A stretch of DNA of 64,000 bases from JBPYFK01 sp051984675 (GCA_051984675.1 JBPYFK010000020.1:62001-126000); one strand, 5' to 3'. Shown: positions 25,249 through 34,242, numbered from the stretch's first letter. The notes: generated by a model from the letters alone, not told the origin. Numbers and translations are program-made.

Positions 25249-26739
25249 TCAGTCCGCCGCGCGCTGCTCCGCGGCAAGAAAGTGCGCGATGCTCGCGGTC
25301 GAGTCGTAAAGAGCCCGATAATGGTCGTAGAAAGCGTCGTAGCGTTCGACATGGGCCGGATCAGGCTCCACCGTCTTGGCCACGGGATTCCAGTTCTCCG
25401 GCGCCACCGCCACGCCCGTGCCGATGGCGGCGAGTAGAGCGTCGCCGAAACTCGCGCCCACCGTTTCGGTCGGAACCTGCTGCGGCCTCCCCGTCACATC
25501 GGAGACGATCTGCGTCCACAAACCGCCCTGGGTACCGCCACCAACCGCGACCAGGCGAGCGGCGTCGCCACCGGCTTCGCTCATTGCTTCAAGGTTGTGG
25601 CGCACGCCGTATGCGATCCCTTCCAGCGTCGCCCGATACACCTCCGCTTGGCCATGGCTTGTGGTCAGCCCGGCGAGGATTCCACGCGCGTCAGGGTCGA
25701 AGATCGGTGTGCGCTCGCCAGCGAAGTACGGAAGGAGCAACAAACCACGGCTTCCGGCCGGCGCGCTGGCAGCCAGTTCCACCAAGTCACCAAACTGCCC
25801 GCCCATGAGTTTGCGCAGCCAATCCGTGACGGCACCGGAGGTCGCCATCCCGGCTGCCAATGTGTACGTATCTGGATACGCACCGCAGGTTCCCCACAAT
25901 GCGTGGTGCGGTGTCGGATCGGTCAACACCTGGATAAAGAACATCGTGGTGCCGTACATCAGCATCAGGTCACCTGGATCGCGGACGCCGACGCTCGACG
26001 CCTCCGCCCACGCGTCGACGGTGCCCGCGGTGACCGGTAGCCCTTCCGGCAAGCCGGTCTCGGCAGCAGCCCGCGCGCCCACGTGACCGACCACCTCGGT
26101 AGGCCAGGCCAACTCGGGTAGGGGCAAGCCAGGCGCGACCCGGTCTGCCCACTGCTCGGACCAGTTCCTGGCCCCCAGGTCGTACATAGGATCGCACTGG
26201 CTTGCCGAGTGGTGGTCGAGCACATAGCGACCGGTCAGCCTATGCACCAGGTACGAGCTGCACATCAGCAGCTTCTCCGTGCGCTCGTAGACCTCAGGCT
26301 CGTGCTTCGCCAACCAGCGGATCTTCGGACCAACCGCTTGGCTGGTCAGCGCCGAACCCCCGCGCTGGAGAATCGCATCCGCACCGAACTCGTCATTGAG
26401 TTCCGTGATCTCTTCAGTGGCGCGGGTGTCGACCCCGTAGAGAATCGCCGGTCGCAGCGGATTGCCCGCGGCATCCGCGGGAAGCAGCACCGGACCAATA
26501 CCGCTGACCCCCAGCCCGGCCAGGCGGTAGCCGTCCGCTGCGGGTAGCAACTCGGTCACGAGGTCGCGGAAGTCGCTCCACCACACGGACTCGGCATCAT
26601 GCTCCACCCACCCCGGATGCGGGTAAGACGTTTCGTGGGGGCGGCTGGCCCTACTGATGATGGTGCCGTCCGCCGTCGTCAGAACGCCTTTGGAACTGGA
26701 GGTGCCGATGTCGATCCCGAGCAGCACATCTTCGGGCAT
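25249..26739 (-). CDS. FGGY-family carbohydrate kinase (xylulokinase/ribulokinase-like)
   Basis: 496 residues. N-terminal phosphate-binding GIDIGTSSSKGVL (residues 8-20), SGIGPVLLPAD, the active-site region GTVDAWAEASSVGV with the catalytic Asp, and the C-terminal ATPase motif LVAVGGGTQGGLWTQIVSDV. ATG 26739 follows GAGAGGAAG. FGGY kinases phosphorylate open ketoses; the neighbour is a FucI-type isomerase, which fits D-ribulose or L-ribulose/xylulose as substrate. Exact substrate cannot be read from sequence. It is transcribed with the isomerase gene upstream, although a hairpin element lies between them. Confidence 0.85.
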   Translation of the reverse strand: MPEDVLLGIDIGTSSSKGVLTTADGTIISRASRPHETSYPHPGWVEHDAESVWWSDFRDLVTELLPAADGYRLAGLGVSGIGPVLLPADAAGNPLRPAILYGVDTRATEEITELNDEFGADAILQRGGSALTSQAVGPKIRWLAKHEPEVYERTEKLLMCSSYLVHRLTGRYVLDHHSASQCDPMYDLGARNWSEQWADRVAPGLPLPELAWPTEVVGHVGARAAAETGLPEGLPVTAGTVDAWAEASSVGVRDPGDLMLMYGTTMFFIQVLTDPTPHHALWGTCGAYPDTYTLAAGMATSGAVTDWLRKLMGGQFGDLVELAASAPAGSRGLLLLPYFAGERTPIFDPDARGILAGLTTSHGQAEVYRATLEGIAYGVRHNLEAMSEAGGDAARLVAVGGGTQGGLWTQIVSDVTGRPQQVPTETVGASFGDALLAAIGTGVAVAPENWNPVAKTVEPDPAHVERYDAFYDHYRALYDSTASIAHFLAAEQRAAD

Positions 26740-26803
26740 CGTGTCTTCCTCTCACACTTCGCTGTGCCAGGGACACCCACCGTCGCCCAAGCGGGAGGCT
26801 GGT

Positions 26804-26876
26804 GCGGTGAAAGACGAGTTCACTGCACACCAGTACAACCTGGCCCGCATTCCGCAGCGAAGTCGTCTTTCACCGC
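26804..26876. repeat. Hairpin element, paired arms (between isomerase and kinase)
   Basis: Left arm 26804-26826 (GCGGTGAAAGACGAGTTCAC plus TGC), right arm 26854-26876 (GCAGCGAAGTCGTCTTTCAC plus CGC) with mismatches, spacer 27 bases. It lies inside a presumed two-gene operon and might lower kinase relative to isomerase expression. Confidence 0.82.
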
Positions 26877-26897
26877 CACCCCGCCCCCAGGGGTCTG

Positions 26898-28313
26898 TCA
26901 GCTGCGGGTCCACTCATCCACCCGGACCCCGAGAAGCTCCGCGGCCGCTCGCATCTCAGCTCGGTAGTCACCCGGCACCGCGTGGATATGGTTCGCGCCG
27001 AACTTCGACAGAAAGACCTCGCCGGGCGCGTCCAAGCGAGCGAACGCATGCGGCCATTCTGGTGTGGACTGCCGCACGAGCGCCTCGTTGGTCTCAGCGT
27101 CGTAGCTCTCAAAGTCACCCAGCATGAGCTGCAACCGGTACTGGGCATCTTCACGCGTGAGGCGCGCCAAGGTCATCTGCCCGGGCGCCGCGATGTGCTG
27201 CACCGAAGCACCACCGGCCGGGAAGAAGAACACCTCTGGGTAAAGGTGGACCTTCGCAAGGTTCTCGGCGGGATCATCACTGCGTCCAGCGAACCACGTC
27301 GCGTGCTGCCCCGAGTTGCACAAGTCCCAGATGTCCCGGTCAGCGTGATAATGCCGGACGTCCGCGAACAACACCGGCGTGCCGGCGATCTTCTTGAACA
27401 GCTGCATGGTCAGCGCGCCGTCCATGTCCGCCTCGGTCGCGCACACGTGAGTTTCCTTCGGGCCATTCCAGTCATAAGGGTCGTTCAGAAAGGCCTCGGT
27501 GATGTCCATCGTGGCGAAGTTCTCGGTGAGTTCGGGCTGCGCTTTGATACCCGAGAAGTCGAGGTGGCGCTCGGCGATAATGTCCCGAATCGCCAGATAC
27601 GACCGGATCTGACGGTCGAGTAGCTCTGGCGTGAGCTTCTTGCCGTCGTAATGCACCCCTGCCGCGTGCTGCTCAAGCCAGATCCGGGCGCGTTTCGCCT
27701 CGTCCTCATCGGCCTGCTCCGCCCGCAGCACCAATTCGTACTGGTCGATCTCCTCAACATCAATGCCGAACTGCCGCTGCCACTGGTCGGTGTTGGCGAC
27801 CGCCGTATTCATCCCCATCGGCCGACCACCGAAGCGTCCGAAAGTCGAGCCGTGCAGGCTCGCCACGGCCTGTGCCGCCCGCGCTCGCACATTGATCTTC
27901 TGGATCATCTCGATCTCATCGGGCGCGCCCCATGCTCGAACGTGCCGGCGACCGATCTGATCGAGTGCGCCGCCGGCGGCAAGCATGCCCACCAAACCGG
28001 GCTCGGTCGGATCAGTGCTGGCCACGAGCACCAGCGGACTACGGGTGGCGTCCGCGGCCAGCATCGTGAAATGGGGAAATGCCCACACCGCGTAGTAGAA
28101 GATCGTGAGATCCACCCCGGCCGCGGCGACCTCTCGTGCTACCGAGGTCGCCGCGATGTTCGTCGCGACCAAGTCGCTCCCAGCGACAACCTCATGACCG
28201 GCGCTGCGCAGTGACTGGACGAGAGCATCCTGCTTGTTCTGGATGAACTCCGCGTTCCGCGCGTGCACATGGTCGCGGCCATCAGAAATGCTGATCACGC
28301 CAATGCGGGCCAC
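26898..28313 (-). CDS. L-fucose/L-arabinose isomerase family protein (sugar aldose-ketose isomerase)
   Basis: 471 residues in the FucI/AraA fold family. FGRFGGRPMGMNT (around residue 155), HVCATEADMDGALTMQLFKK with an acidic metal ligand, VLFADVRHYHAD with another, and a C-terminal ANHIHAVPGDY His. Enzymes of this family need Mn2+ and interconvert L-fucose/L-fuculose, D-arabinose/D-ribulose or L-arabinose/L-ribulose. Start GTG 28313 follows GGGAGGAG. The adjacent FGGY kinase and divergent LacI gene define a sugar-catabolic cluster. D-arabinose is attractive given the GH172 gene downstream, but this is inference. Confidence 0.82.
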   Translation of the reverse strand: MARIGVISISDGRDHVHARNAEFIQNKQDALVQSLRSAGHEVVAGSDLVATNIAATSVAREVAAAGVDLTIFYYAVWAFPHFTMLAADATRSPLVLVASTDPTEPGLVGMLAAGGALDQIGRRHVRAWGAPDEIEMIQKINVRARAAQAVASLHGSTFGRFGGRPMGMNTAVANTDQWQRQFGIDVEEIDQYELVLRAEQADEDEAKRARIWLEQHAAGVHYDGKKLTPELLDRQIRSYLAIRDIIAERHLDFSGIKAQPELTENFATMDITEAFLNDPYDWNGPKETHVCATEADMDGALTMQLFKKIAGTPVLFADVRHYHADRDIWDLCNSGQHATWFAGRSDDPAENLAKVHLYPEVFFFPAGGASVQHIAAPGQMTLARLTREDAQYRLQLMLGDFESYDAETNEALVRQSTPEWPHAFARLDAPGEVFLSKFGANHIHAVPGDYRAEMRAAAELLGVRVDEWTRS

Positions 28314-28343
28314 GGGCTCCTCCCAACGCTCAAGCGACCAGCG

Positions 28344-28360
28344 GAATGTTGTTCACATTC
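28344..28360. promoter_or_regulatory. Inverted repeat GAATGT-N5-ACATTC in the isomerase/LacI gap
   Basis: A perfect 6-bp inverted repeat with a 5-base spacer, about 31 bases upstream of the isomerase start. It could be an operator or overlap the isomerase promoter. Confidence 0.45.
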
Positions 28361-28374
28361 GCTCCGCCAAGAGT

Positions 28375-28390
28375 GAGCAATCGTTTTCTC
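28375..28390. promoter_or_regulatory. LacI-type operator candidate
   Basis: GAGCAATCGTTTTCTC is an imperfect palindrome (12 of 16 positions symmetric) centred on CG, the normal form of a LacI/CcpA-family operator. It lies in the divergent gap between the isomerase and LacI genes, where an autoregulatory site is expected. Confidence 0.55.
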
Positions 28391-28504
28391 GGAAGCTATT
28401 CTGCGTGTACTCGGCCTGTCAATAGGCTGGCAGGTAGGGCACCGGCCCGCCCATCGGCTTGCGTTCGTTTGGGGGACGTGCACGATCCCGCGCAAGGAGG
28501 AACA

Positions 28505-29518
28505 GTGGCGACGATCAGTGACGTGGCGAACCGGGCGGGTGTGTCCACCGCTACGGCATCCCGAGCCCTCAACGGCAAGAGTACGGTCGCCCCCACGCTG
28601 GCCGCACGCGTGCTCGCCGCGGCCGGCGAACTTGGCTACCGGCCCAACGGCCCTGCCCGTAACCTGCGCAAACAGGAGACTGCTGTCCTTGCGCTGATCA
28701 TTTCCGACATTGAGAACCCGTTCTTCACGGCGATCTCCCGTGGCGTTGAGGACGTGGCGCACACCGCCGGCTACTCGGTGGTGCTGTGCAACTCTGATGA
28801 CGACCCGGACAAGGAGCGCGAGTACGTCGATGTGGCCTTACAGGAACGCGTGGCCGGCCTTCTTCTGTCCCCGACCGGGCGAGGTGAGAGCGCTGACTTG
28901 TTGCGTAGCCACGGCACGCCTGTCGTAGCGGTGGACCGTCCGTTACCGAGCCGTATGGGTGACACCGTATTGGTCGATTCTCGGCATGCCGCGAAGCAAG
29001 CCACCAATCACCTGATCGAGCGCGGCTATCAGCTGATCGGGTGCATCACCGGCCCGAGCGGAGTGCTCACGGCCGACGACCGGCTCGCCGGCTACCGCGA
29101 TGCGTTGCGTGCTGCGAAGATGCGCAGTTCCACCAGTCTGGTGCGGCGAACGGAGTTCAAGGCAGCAGGCGCTCGACTAGCCGCGCATGCGCTGATGACT
29201 CAGGAGCAGCCCCCGGACGCGCTCCTCGTGGCGAACAACGCCATGGCTATCGGCGTGCTGGAGACACTCGCCGAACTCGGACTGCGATGCGGTCGCGATG
29301 TGGGACTTGTCACGTTCGACGACGCCCCCTGGGCTGCTCTGCTCGACCCGCCCCTGACGGTGGTGTCGCAACCGGCCTACGAAATGGGCGCCGTCGGAGC
29401 GCAGCTCTTACTCGGCCGGATCAACGGCGACCGCTCCGAAGCGACCACGACAACCCTGTCCGCCCATCTTGTGACCCGTGGGAGCTCCTCGCGTGCGGGG
29501 GGACCGCAGGCGCAGTGA
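28505..29518 (+). CDS. LacI-family transcriptional regulator
   Basis: 337 residues from GTG 28505, four bases after AAGGAGG; longer readings are not needed. The N-terminal HTH is textbook (TISDVANRAGVSTATASRAL, hinge LAAAGELGYRPNGPARNLR), followed by a periplasmic-binding-like sensor domain (LALIISDIENPFFTAISRGV, YQLIGCITGP, DVGLVTFDDAPWAALLDPPL, TVVSQPAYEMGAVGAQLLL). Divergent from the isomerase-kinase pair, so it probably represses them until the sugar is present. Its last codons, CAG-TGA, belong to a hairpin repeat. Confidence 0.93.
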   Translation: MATISDVANRAGVSTATASRALNGKSTVAPTLAARVLAAAGELGYRPNGPARNLRKQETAVLALIISDIENPFFTAISRGVEDVAHTAGYSVVLCNSDDDPDKEREYVDVALQERVAGLLLSPTGRGESADLLRSHGTPVVAVDRPLPSRMGDTVLVDSRHAAKQATNHLIERGYQLIGCITGPSGVLTADDRLAGYRDALRAAKMRSSTSLVRRTEFKAAGARLAAHALMTQEQPPDALLVANNAMAIGVLETLAELGLRCGRDVGLVTFDDAPWAALLDPPLTVVSQPAYEMGAVGAQLLLGRINGDRSEATTTTLSAHLVTRGSSSRAGGPQAQ

Positions 29519-29533
29519 ACGACGCTTTCACTA
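29511..29533 (+). repeat. Hairpin unit overlapping the LacI stop codon
   Basis: CGCAGTGAACGACGCTTTCA plus CTA. The TGA of the LacI gene (29516-29518) is the TGA of the unit. Confidence 0.75.
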
Positions 29534-29649
29534 CGCCTGCCACACAACAAGAGCATCCCGAAGCGGACGGGGTCGCCGTGCCGACCGCCTGAGCAAGCGT
29601 GAACCGCTGGTGACCGAGCGACTTCAGCGAAATCGACCCCGACAAGGCC

Positions 29650-29715
29650 GCCCGCGTTCACTGCGTTCGAGGCCCAGCCAGCCACCGAGAGTGCAGTGAA
29701 CGCGTCTTTGACCGC
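29650..29715. repeat. Hairpin element, partial left arm and full right arm
   Basis: A truncated left unit (about 29650-29665, CGCGTTCACTGC) and right arm 29691-29715 (GTGCAGTGAACGCGTCTTTG). Between the convergent LacI and GH172 genes, next to the GH172 stop. Confidence 0.7.
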
Positions 29716-29735
29716 AGCCGCCACGCCCACCCTCG

Positions 29736-32315
29736 CTACCGCGTGAAGACCTGATACCGCGAAGCCGACCAGGGTGGCGCGCCAGACACCGGAATCAGCT
29801 CCACCTGGGCCGAGGACTTGCCCGCCGTCAATGCCGGCGGAATATCGAAGTTGTCCTCCAGCCAGCGGAAATAGGCGTTTCCCAGAGGCTGCATCCACAC
29901 CCCGGCGGACTTGCCGTCGATCCGAACCTCGACCTGCTGGTACGCCTGCTGCTGGTCGCTCAACCTCCGCAACCGCACACCCGAGTTGTTCTGATCGAAC
30001 GAGATGCGGAAACTCATCGGACCGGTCGTCCGGGTCGTGTCCCGGGTGAACGGCGCGGGCTGCTCGGCTCCCTCGAACCGGGAGTTCAACTGCTGAGTCG
30101 TCTCCCCACTGGCCTGGTACTGATGCGAATCGCGGCTGGACTGCTGTGTCAGGTCGACCTGATCGGTCGCGTGCTGCGCCGCCGGAGCACCCCCGTACCA
30201 GTAGGCCGTCGAACTGTAATAGGCAGGAACGTCATTCGCGGGGCCGTGCTGGATACCCGCGACGAGCCCGTCGGAGAAAGGAACCGCGTCTGGAGCCATG
30301 AGACGGAACGCCCCGGTGCAGTCGTACTGGCAACCGTCCGCATGGTTCTGGTGCGACGGGTTGCCGCTGAGCGGCATCGAGAACGTAGTGCCGTCCCGGA
30401 AGTACCATCCGCCCTCGTAGAAATCCTCGGTGCCGGTGCCGTACCAGCCCGGGCTTGACGTGCCGTCGGTGTAGAAGCGTTCATCGCCTTCCAGGTAAAG
30501 GCGCTCGTTGGCCTCCGCTCCCACGCGCGACCGTGGTTGCTCCGCCTGGCCGGTCGTCGGGCGTGGCGCCGAGCCGCGCATGGTTTGCGTCATTCCATAC
30601 AGCGTGCCCGCCCCTTGAGCAGTCACGAAGTTGAAGTCCTTGTTCTGGGCGGTCGGACCTTCGTGGTGAGTGGCATGGAAGTAGGTGTCACCGGCGTCCA
30701 TCCCACGGGTGGACGCACTGGTGATCTCCGCGGTCGCTCCCCTGATGGGCACGCCGCCACCGTTGACCACCTCAACCGTCGCGTTCCGCGCGAAAGGCAT
30801 CGGCCACCAAGACGTGTACCACCCGTCCGGGCTACTGGCATCGACGGAAAGCATCGTGGACCGCACGTCGTACTTGCCCAAACTGGAACCGAAGAACTCC
30901 CCGATCGGGGCGTCCACTGTTGTCTTGCCGTCAAACGTGATCCGTAGCCGCGTACTGGCCAAGGCCTGTTGGGATGCGGCCACATCCGCGGCCGGGGTCG
31001 GGTAGCGAGCTTCCAGCTTTTCGCGGGAGAAGGTCTGCTTGTTGATGTGGTAGTTGTGTGCGTGCTCCTCGCCCGGATGGGACGGCCCGAGGTCGAGTGC
31101 GTCTGTCCGCACCCACTGACCGTTGACCAGGCTCTGCACGTCGTACCGGAACTCGTTGACATCCACCGGCGAAGACACGAACTGGTTGGACAGGTGCACC
31201 GTCGACTTCCCACGGATCAGCGATTCCGGTACTTCGATGGTCTGATCAGCCCACTGCCCCGGGGCTGCGGCGCCACTCCGCCACTGCCCCGCGGGCCGCC
31301 CGTCCACAGACAGTCCCGCGACCTGGTTGGCAACCCGGGGATCGAACCTGCGCGTCACCCGCACAGCGGTGCTGTCGGAGTCGATGTTGGCGGTGAAATC
31401 GCTGCCACCGCCGGCCCCGAAGGCACGGCCGTCATCGACCACTTGCGGGCTTGGTTTCACTTGCGGCAACCGTAGCCTGAGCTGATTGATCTGGCCCGGC
31501 CCGTTCAATTGCGCCACTTGCGCGGTTCTTCCCGGTGGCACGTCGAAATCCTGTCGCTTGACGTCTGGATCGTCGGCTGGAGGCTTCGGATCGGCCACGC
31601 CGAACCTGCGCAGCCGGTCGATCACGTCAGTGGCGGGGTCACCCGGGTCAAAGGTATTCACACCATCGGCATCAGGGAAGGCCCGGTAGCTCACGTGATA
31701 GAAGTACGGGTTGTTCTGCACGGTCACCCGCATGGACTCCCGATACGGCATGGGAACCTTGATCGCCACACCGCCGGAGTGGTCGTCGGCGTTGCTGACG
31801 AGTGGCCACACGAACGGAGCGCCCAGCTTGCCGTTAACGACGTCGCTGAACGGGGCATTCAGGACCGTGCGCCCGTCCAGCTCGATGATGATCCGGCCGG
31901 TTCCGCTGACATCTCCGTAGGGCTCCCGAGTGGACCAGATCGACGTGACCTCACCAGCTCCCTTCTGTTCGGCGATCACGCAACCCTGGTCGCTGGTGCG
32001 CAGGCAGGAGTACGTCCCCTGGAATCCGTCGTTGTTACCGCCGGACCGATCAAAGCTGGAGAATTGCTTGCTCTGTTCCGCACCGCGCAGTTGTGCCATC
32101 CCGTCCATTTTGCGGAACGTGTCCCAGCCGACGGTTCCCTTCTGCTCAGCCGGCCTCGCCTGATGTGCTCGTGCGGCGGCGTTTATGGACGCGGGAGGAT
32201 CAGCGACGAGCATGGCGGCGCCCAAGGAAGCGACCCCCAACCACGAACCAAGCAGCTTCCCCCATTGGCGTTGCCAGGCCGCGGGTTCACGTGTCCGTCT
32301 CATGACTCGTCGCAT
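29736..32315 (-). CDS. Secreted GH172/DUF2961 glycoside hydrolase
   Basis: 859 residues from ATG 32315, seven bases after GGGGAGGAG. A signal peptide or N-terminal anchor is visible (LLGSWLGVASLGAAMLVADP then ASINAAARA). The DUF2961 core is repeated: IIIELDGRTVLNAPFSDVVN near residue 140 and LRITFDGKTTVDAPIGEFFG near residue 470, with the family hallmark WYGTGTEDFYEGGWYF near residues 622-640. GH172 members act on furanosides: alpha-D-fructofuranosides/difructose anhydrides, or the D-arabinan of mycobacterial arabinogalactan. Next to a FucI-type isomerase and ketose kinase, an arabinan-releasing role is attractive. The duplicated core makes it longer than a single-domain member. Confidence 0.83.
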   Translation of the reverse strand: MRRVMRRTREPAAWQRQWGKLLGSWLGVASLGAAMLVADPPASINAAARAHQARPAEQKGTVGWDTFRKMDGMAQLRGAEQSKQFSSFDRSGGNNDGFQGTYSCLRTSDQGCVIAEQKGAGEVTSIWSTREPYGDVSGTGRIIIELDGRTVLNAPFSDVVNGKLGAPFVWPLVSNADDHSGGVAIKVPMPYRESMRVTVQNNPYFYHVSYRAFPDADGVNTFDPGDPATDVIDRLRRFGVADPKPPADDPDVKRQDFDVPPGRTAQVAQLNGPGQINQLRLRLPQVKPSPQVVDDGRAFGAGGGSDFTANIDSDSTAVRVTRRFDPRVANQVAGLSVDGRPAGQWRSGAAAPGQWADQTIEVPESLIRGKSTVHLSNQFVSSPVDVNEFRYDVQSLVNGQWVRTDALDLGPSHPGEEHAHNYHINKQTFSREKLEARYPTPAADVAASQQALASTRLRITFDGKTTVDAPIGEFFGSSLGKYDVRSTMLSVDASSPDGWYTSWWPMPFARNATVEVVNGGGVPIRGATAEITSASTRGMDAGDTYFHATHHEGPTAQNKDFNFVTAQGAGTLYGMTQTMRGSAPRPTTGQAEQPRSRVGAEANERLYLEGDERFYTDGTSSPGWYGTGTEDFYEGGWYFRDGTTFSMPLSGNPSHQNHADGCQYDCTGAFRLMAPDAVPFSDGLVAGIQHGPANDVPAYYSSTAYWYGGAPAAQHATDQVDLTQQSSRDSHQYQASGETTQQLNSRFEGAEQPAPFTRDTTRTTGPMSFRISFDQNNSGVRLRRLSDQQQAYQQVEVRIDGKSAGVWMQPLGNAYFRWLEDNFDIPPALTAGKSSAQVELIPVSGAPPWSASRYQVFTR

Positions 32316-33141
32316 CGTGCTCTCCTCCCCACGGCACCATCCCTTGTGGACGGTGGTGTACACCATTTGGCGGTGGCGCGCGACTTGAATTCATCAGTCC
32401 TGGCGACAAAAACATCTGCTCGCCACTCGAACGGTGGCTCGGTGGCGGTAACCCTGCTAACCCTTTGAAATCATGTTACGGGAAGAGCGTCCACTAATAG
32501 TGCAAGATCATGGTCTCGCATTCGACGTGGAATCGGCAACCCACCATCCAGGTGTTTTCCGAGTTGTTGCCCAGCAACCAAACGTGGCCGCCCTTACCGT
32601 GCCGCAGGCCGGTTTAAGAGCCGCCGAGGCACCTGGACACGCGAACCACCCCGCACAGGAAAAGCATCACCCAGCAATCGCGGAGAGCGAACCGAAAGCA
32701 GAGGAAAGCCAGAAGCAGGGTTGGTGAGAATGCACTGGAACAAAATGCCGAGCGAGTCGACGCCAGACCGTTACTGTTCACATTCGCATTTGGCGCAGAC
32801 CATTCTTAACGGTGCCCTCTAGAACCCTGCCCATCCACAGCTGCAACTGCATCGGGGTGATCCCGTAACCCGACCAGGTTGGCCGTACGGGCAAACGGCG
32901 ACCGCATCGCCTATATCCCCTACCGATACCGATCGTCTGAGCCAGGGGCGACCTATCGCTCATATGGACCCCCCGGCAGTGCCGGGTAATCGATTGCTCT
33001 GACGCTAAGACTGATCCACATGATGTGTCAAGCGTCACATCGAGGAGCAGTTGATCTCTCTGGTTCGCCCGCACTCGCCGGATTTGCGCTGGCAAACGAG
33101 CATGTGGGGTGGCCCGTGTGAGCTATCCATGCGGGAGACTA
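32316..33141. other. 826-base gap upstream of GH172 and the DUF6542 gene
   Basis: A long divergent gap. It holds a 12-bp palindrome (32354-32365) near the GH172 start, and CACATGATGTG (33017-33027) upstream of the DUF6542 gene. Two short ORFs (32473-32727 plus; 32778-33095 minus) resemble nothing known and have unremarkable starts. The stretch is more AT-rich than the genes around it, consistent with regulatory DNA or a boundary of transferred material. No tRNA was seen. Confidence 0.45.
32354..32365. promoter_or_regulatory. 12-bp perfect palindrome upstream of GH172
   Basis: TGGTGTACACCA, 39 bases before the GH172 start codon. The GT-AC core resembles GntR-family operators. It is not like the LacI candidate at 28375, so a second regulator may be involved. 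Confidence 0.5.
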
Positions 33142-34128
33142 ATGCCTGCCGGCCGTACTAGACCGTTACCGTTGGTACCCGTGACCGCAACTCGCGAGCG
33201 CCAGAGCGGCGCACCCCTGCCCGCCAGCGACCCGCCGCCGTGGACCGAACGATCCGCCTTCGGCACCACGCGTGGCTTCCCAGTCTGGGGCGCGGTGGTG
33301 ATGGCGGCGCTGCCGACCATAGTCGGGATGCTGCTCGACATCCTCATGTCGAACAAGCCAGGACTGCTGTTCACCGCGTGCTACTTCGTCGGATGTGTGC
33401 TGGCCGTCGCGCTCGTTCAGCGTGGAAGCCTGTTCGGCGCCATGGTGCAGCCGCCCCTGGTCGTCGCGATCACCCTGCCGGTCGTTGTGCTGCTCGTCGG
33501 ACGTGGTGTTCCGAGCAATGGTGGAATCGCGGGTAAGGCGCTGGCGGTCGGCAGCCCGCTGATCAACAGTTTCCCGGTGATGGCTGCCGCCAGCATCGCC
33601 ACCCTCCTGGTCGGGCTGCTCAGGATGTTCGTACTGCAGCGGGCCGACACCGACCACGACCTCAACCCCGGAGGGGCTCCTACTAAGGCACAGCCCAGCC
33701 GCGCGCGGAAACCGGCTGCCCCGGCCGCCGGCCGCAAACCCCAAGAAAGATCGGGGAAGACCCCGGGCAGTCCCGGCAGAGGGCCAGCGCAGCAAGGTGC
33801 GCGGCCTGACCAGCGGTCTGCGGATCGTCCCAGAGGAAGGACGGCCGGGGAACCACCTCGCCAGGGCCAAGCCCAGCCCGGCCGTTCCGCACCACCGGAT
33901 GCGGGACGAGCACGCCGCGGTCAAGCGCCCAGTGGAGGCCCTGGTGACGGCGGTGGCTCCCAGCGCAGAGGCGGTCCGGTCGGTGGACCGGAGCGGGGCG
34001 GCGGCCAGCCGTTGCCACCAGGCCGGGGCGGACCGCGCCGAGCTCCCGGGCGCGGACAGGGGCCTGAGCCTCAGCGTGGCGGCGAACCGCCACGCCGGCC
34101 TCGGCCCCGCGACGACCGATTCGAGTAA
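33142..34128 (+). CDS. DUF6542 membrane protein with disordered basic tail
   Basis: 328 residues from ATG 33142 (after GGGAGA). Four hydrophobic helices lie between about residues 45 and 175 (VWGAVVMAALPTIVGMLLDI, LLFTACYFVGCVLAVALV, PPLVVAITLPVVVLLVG, VMAAASIATLLVGLLRMFVL). A tail of about 140 residues is almost only Gly, Arg, Pro, Gln and Ala (GGPERGGGQPLPPGRGG style), strongly basic and disordered. It corresponds to the Rv1111c position next to ispH. Function unknown; the tail could bind RNA, polyphosphate or the cell-envelope machinery. Confidence 0.8.
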   Translation: MPAGRTRPLPLVPVTATRERQSGAPLPASDPPPWTERSAFGTTRGFPVWGAVVMAALPTIVGMLLDILMSNKPGLLFTACYFVGCVLAVALVQRGSLFGAMVQPPLVVAITLPVVVLLVGRGVPSNGGIAGKALAVGSPLINSFPVMAAASIATLLVGLLRMFVLQRADTDHDLNPGGAPTKAQPSRARKPAAPAAGRKPQERSGKTPGSPGRGPAQQGARPDQRSADRPRGRTAGEPPRQGQAQPGRSAPPDAGRARRGQAPSGGPGDGGGSQRRGGPVGGPERGGGQPLPPGRGGPRRAPGRGQGPEPQRGGEPPRRPRPRDDRFE

Positions 34129-34242
34129 CGGCTGATTTCCAGCGGCTGCCCCACAGCGCCCGGTGCAATAGCGCCCTGTACCACAGCGCCCTGTACAGCG
34201 TTCACTCGACTGACGAATATCAATCTGTCGAGTTCACGGGCA

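Noticed and set aside
32473..33095. Two short ORFs in the 826-base gap (84 and 105 codons)
   Set aside because: No family resemblance, weak starts and composition like non-coding DNA. A database search could still rescue them.
32760..33100. A possible riboswitch upstream of the DUF6542 gene
   Set aside because: The stretch has several short dyads, but none matches the ydaO, cobalamin, TPP or SAM patterns I know.
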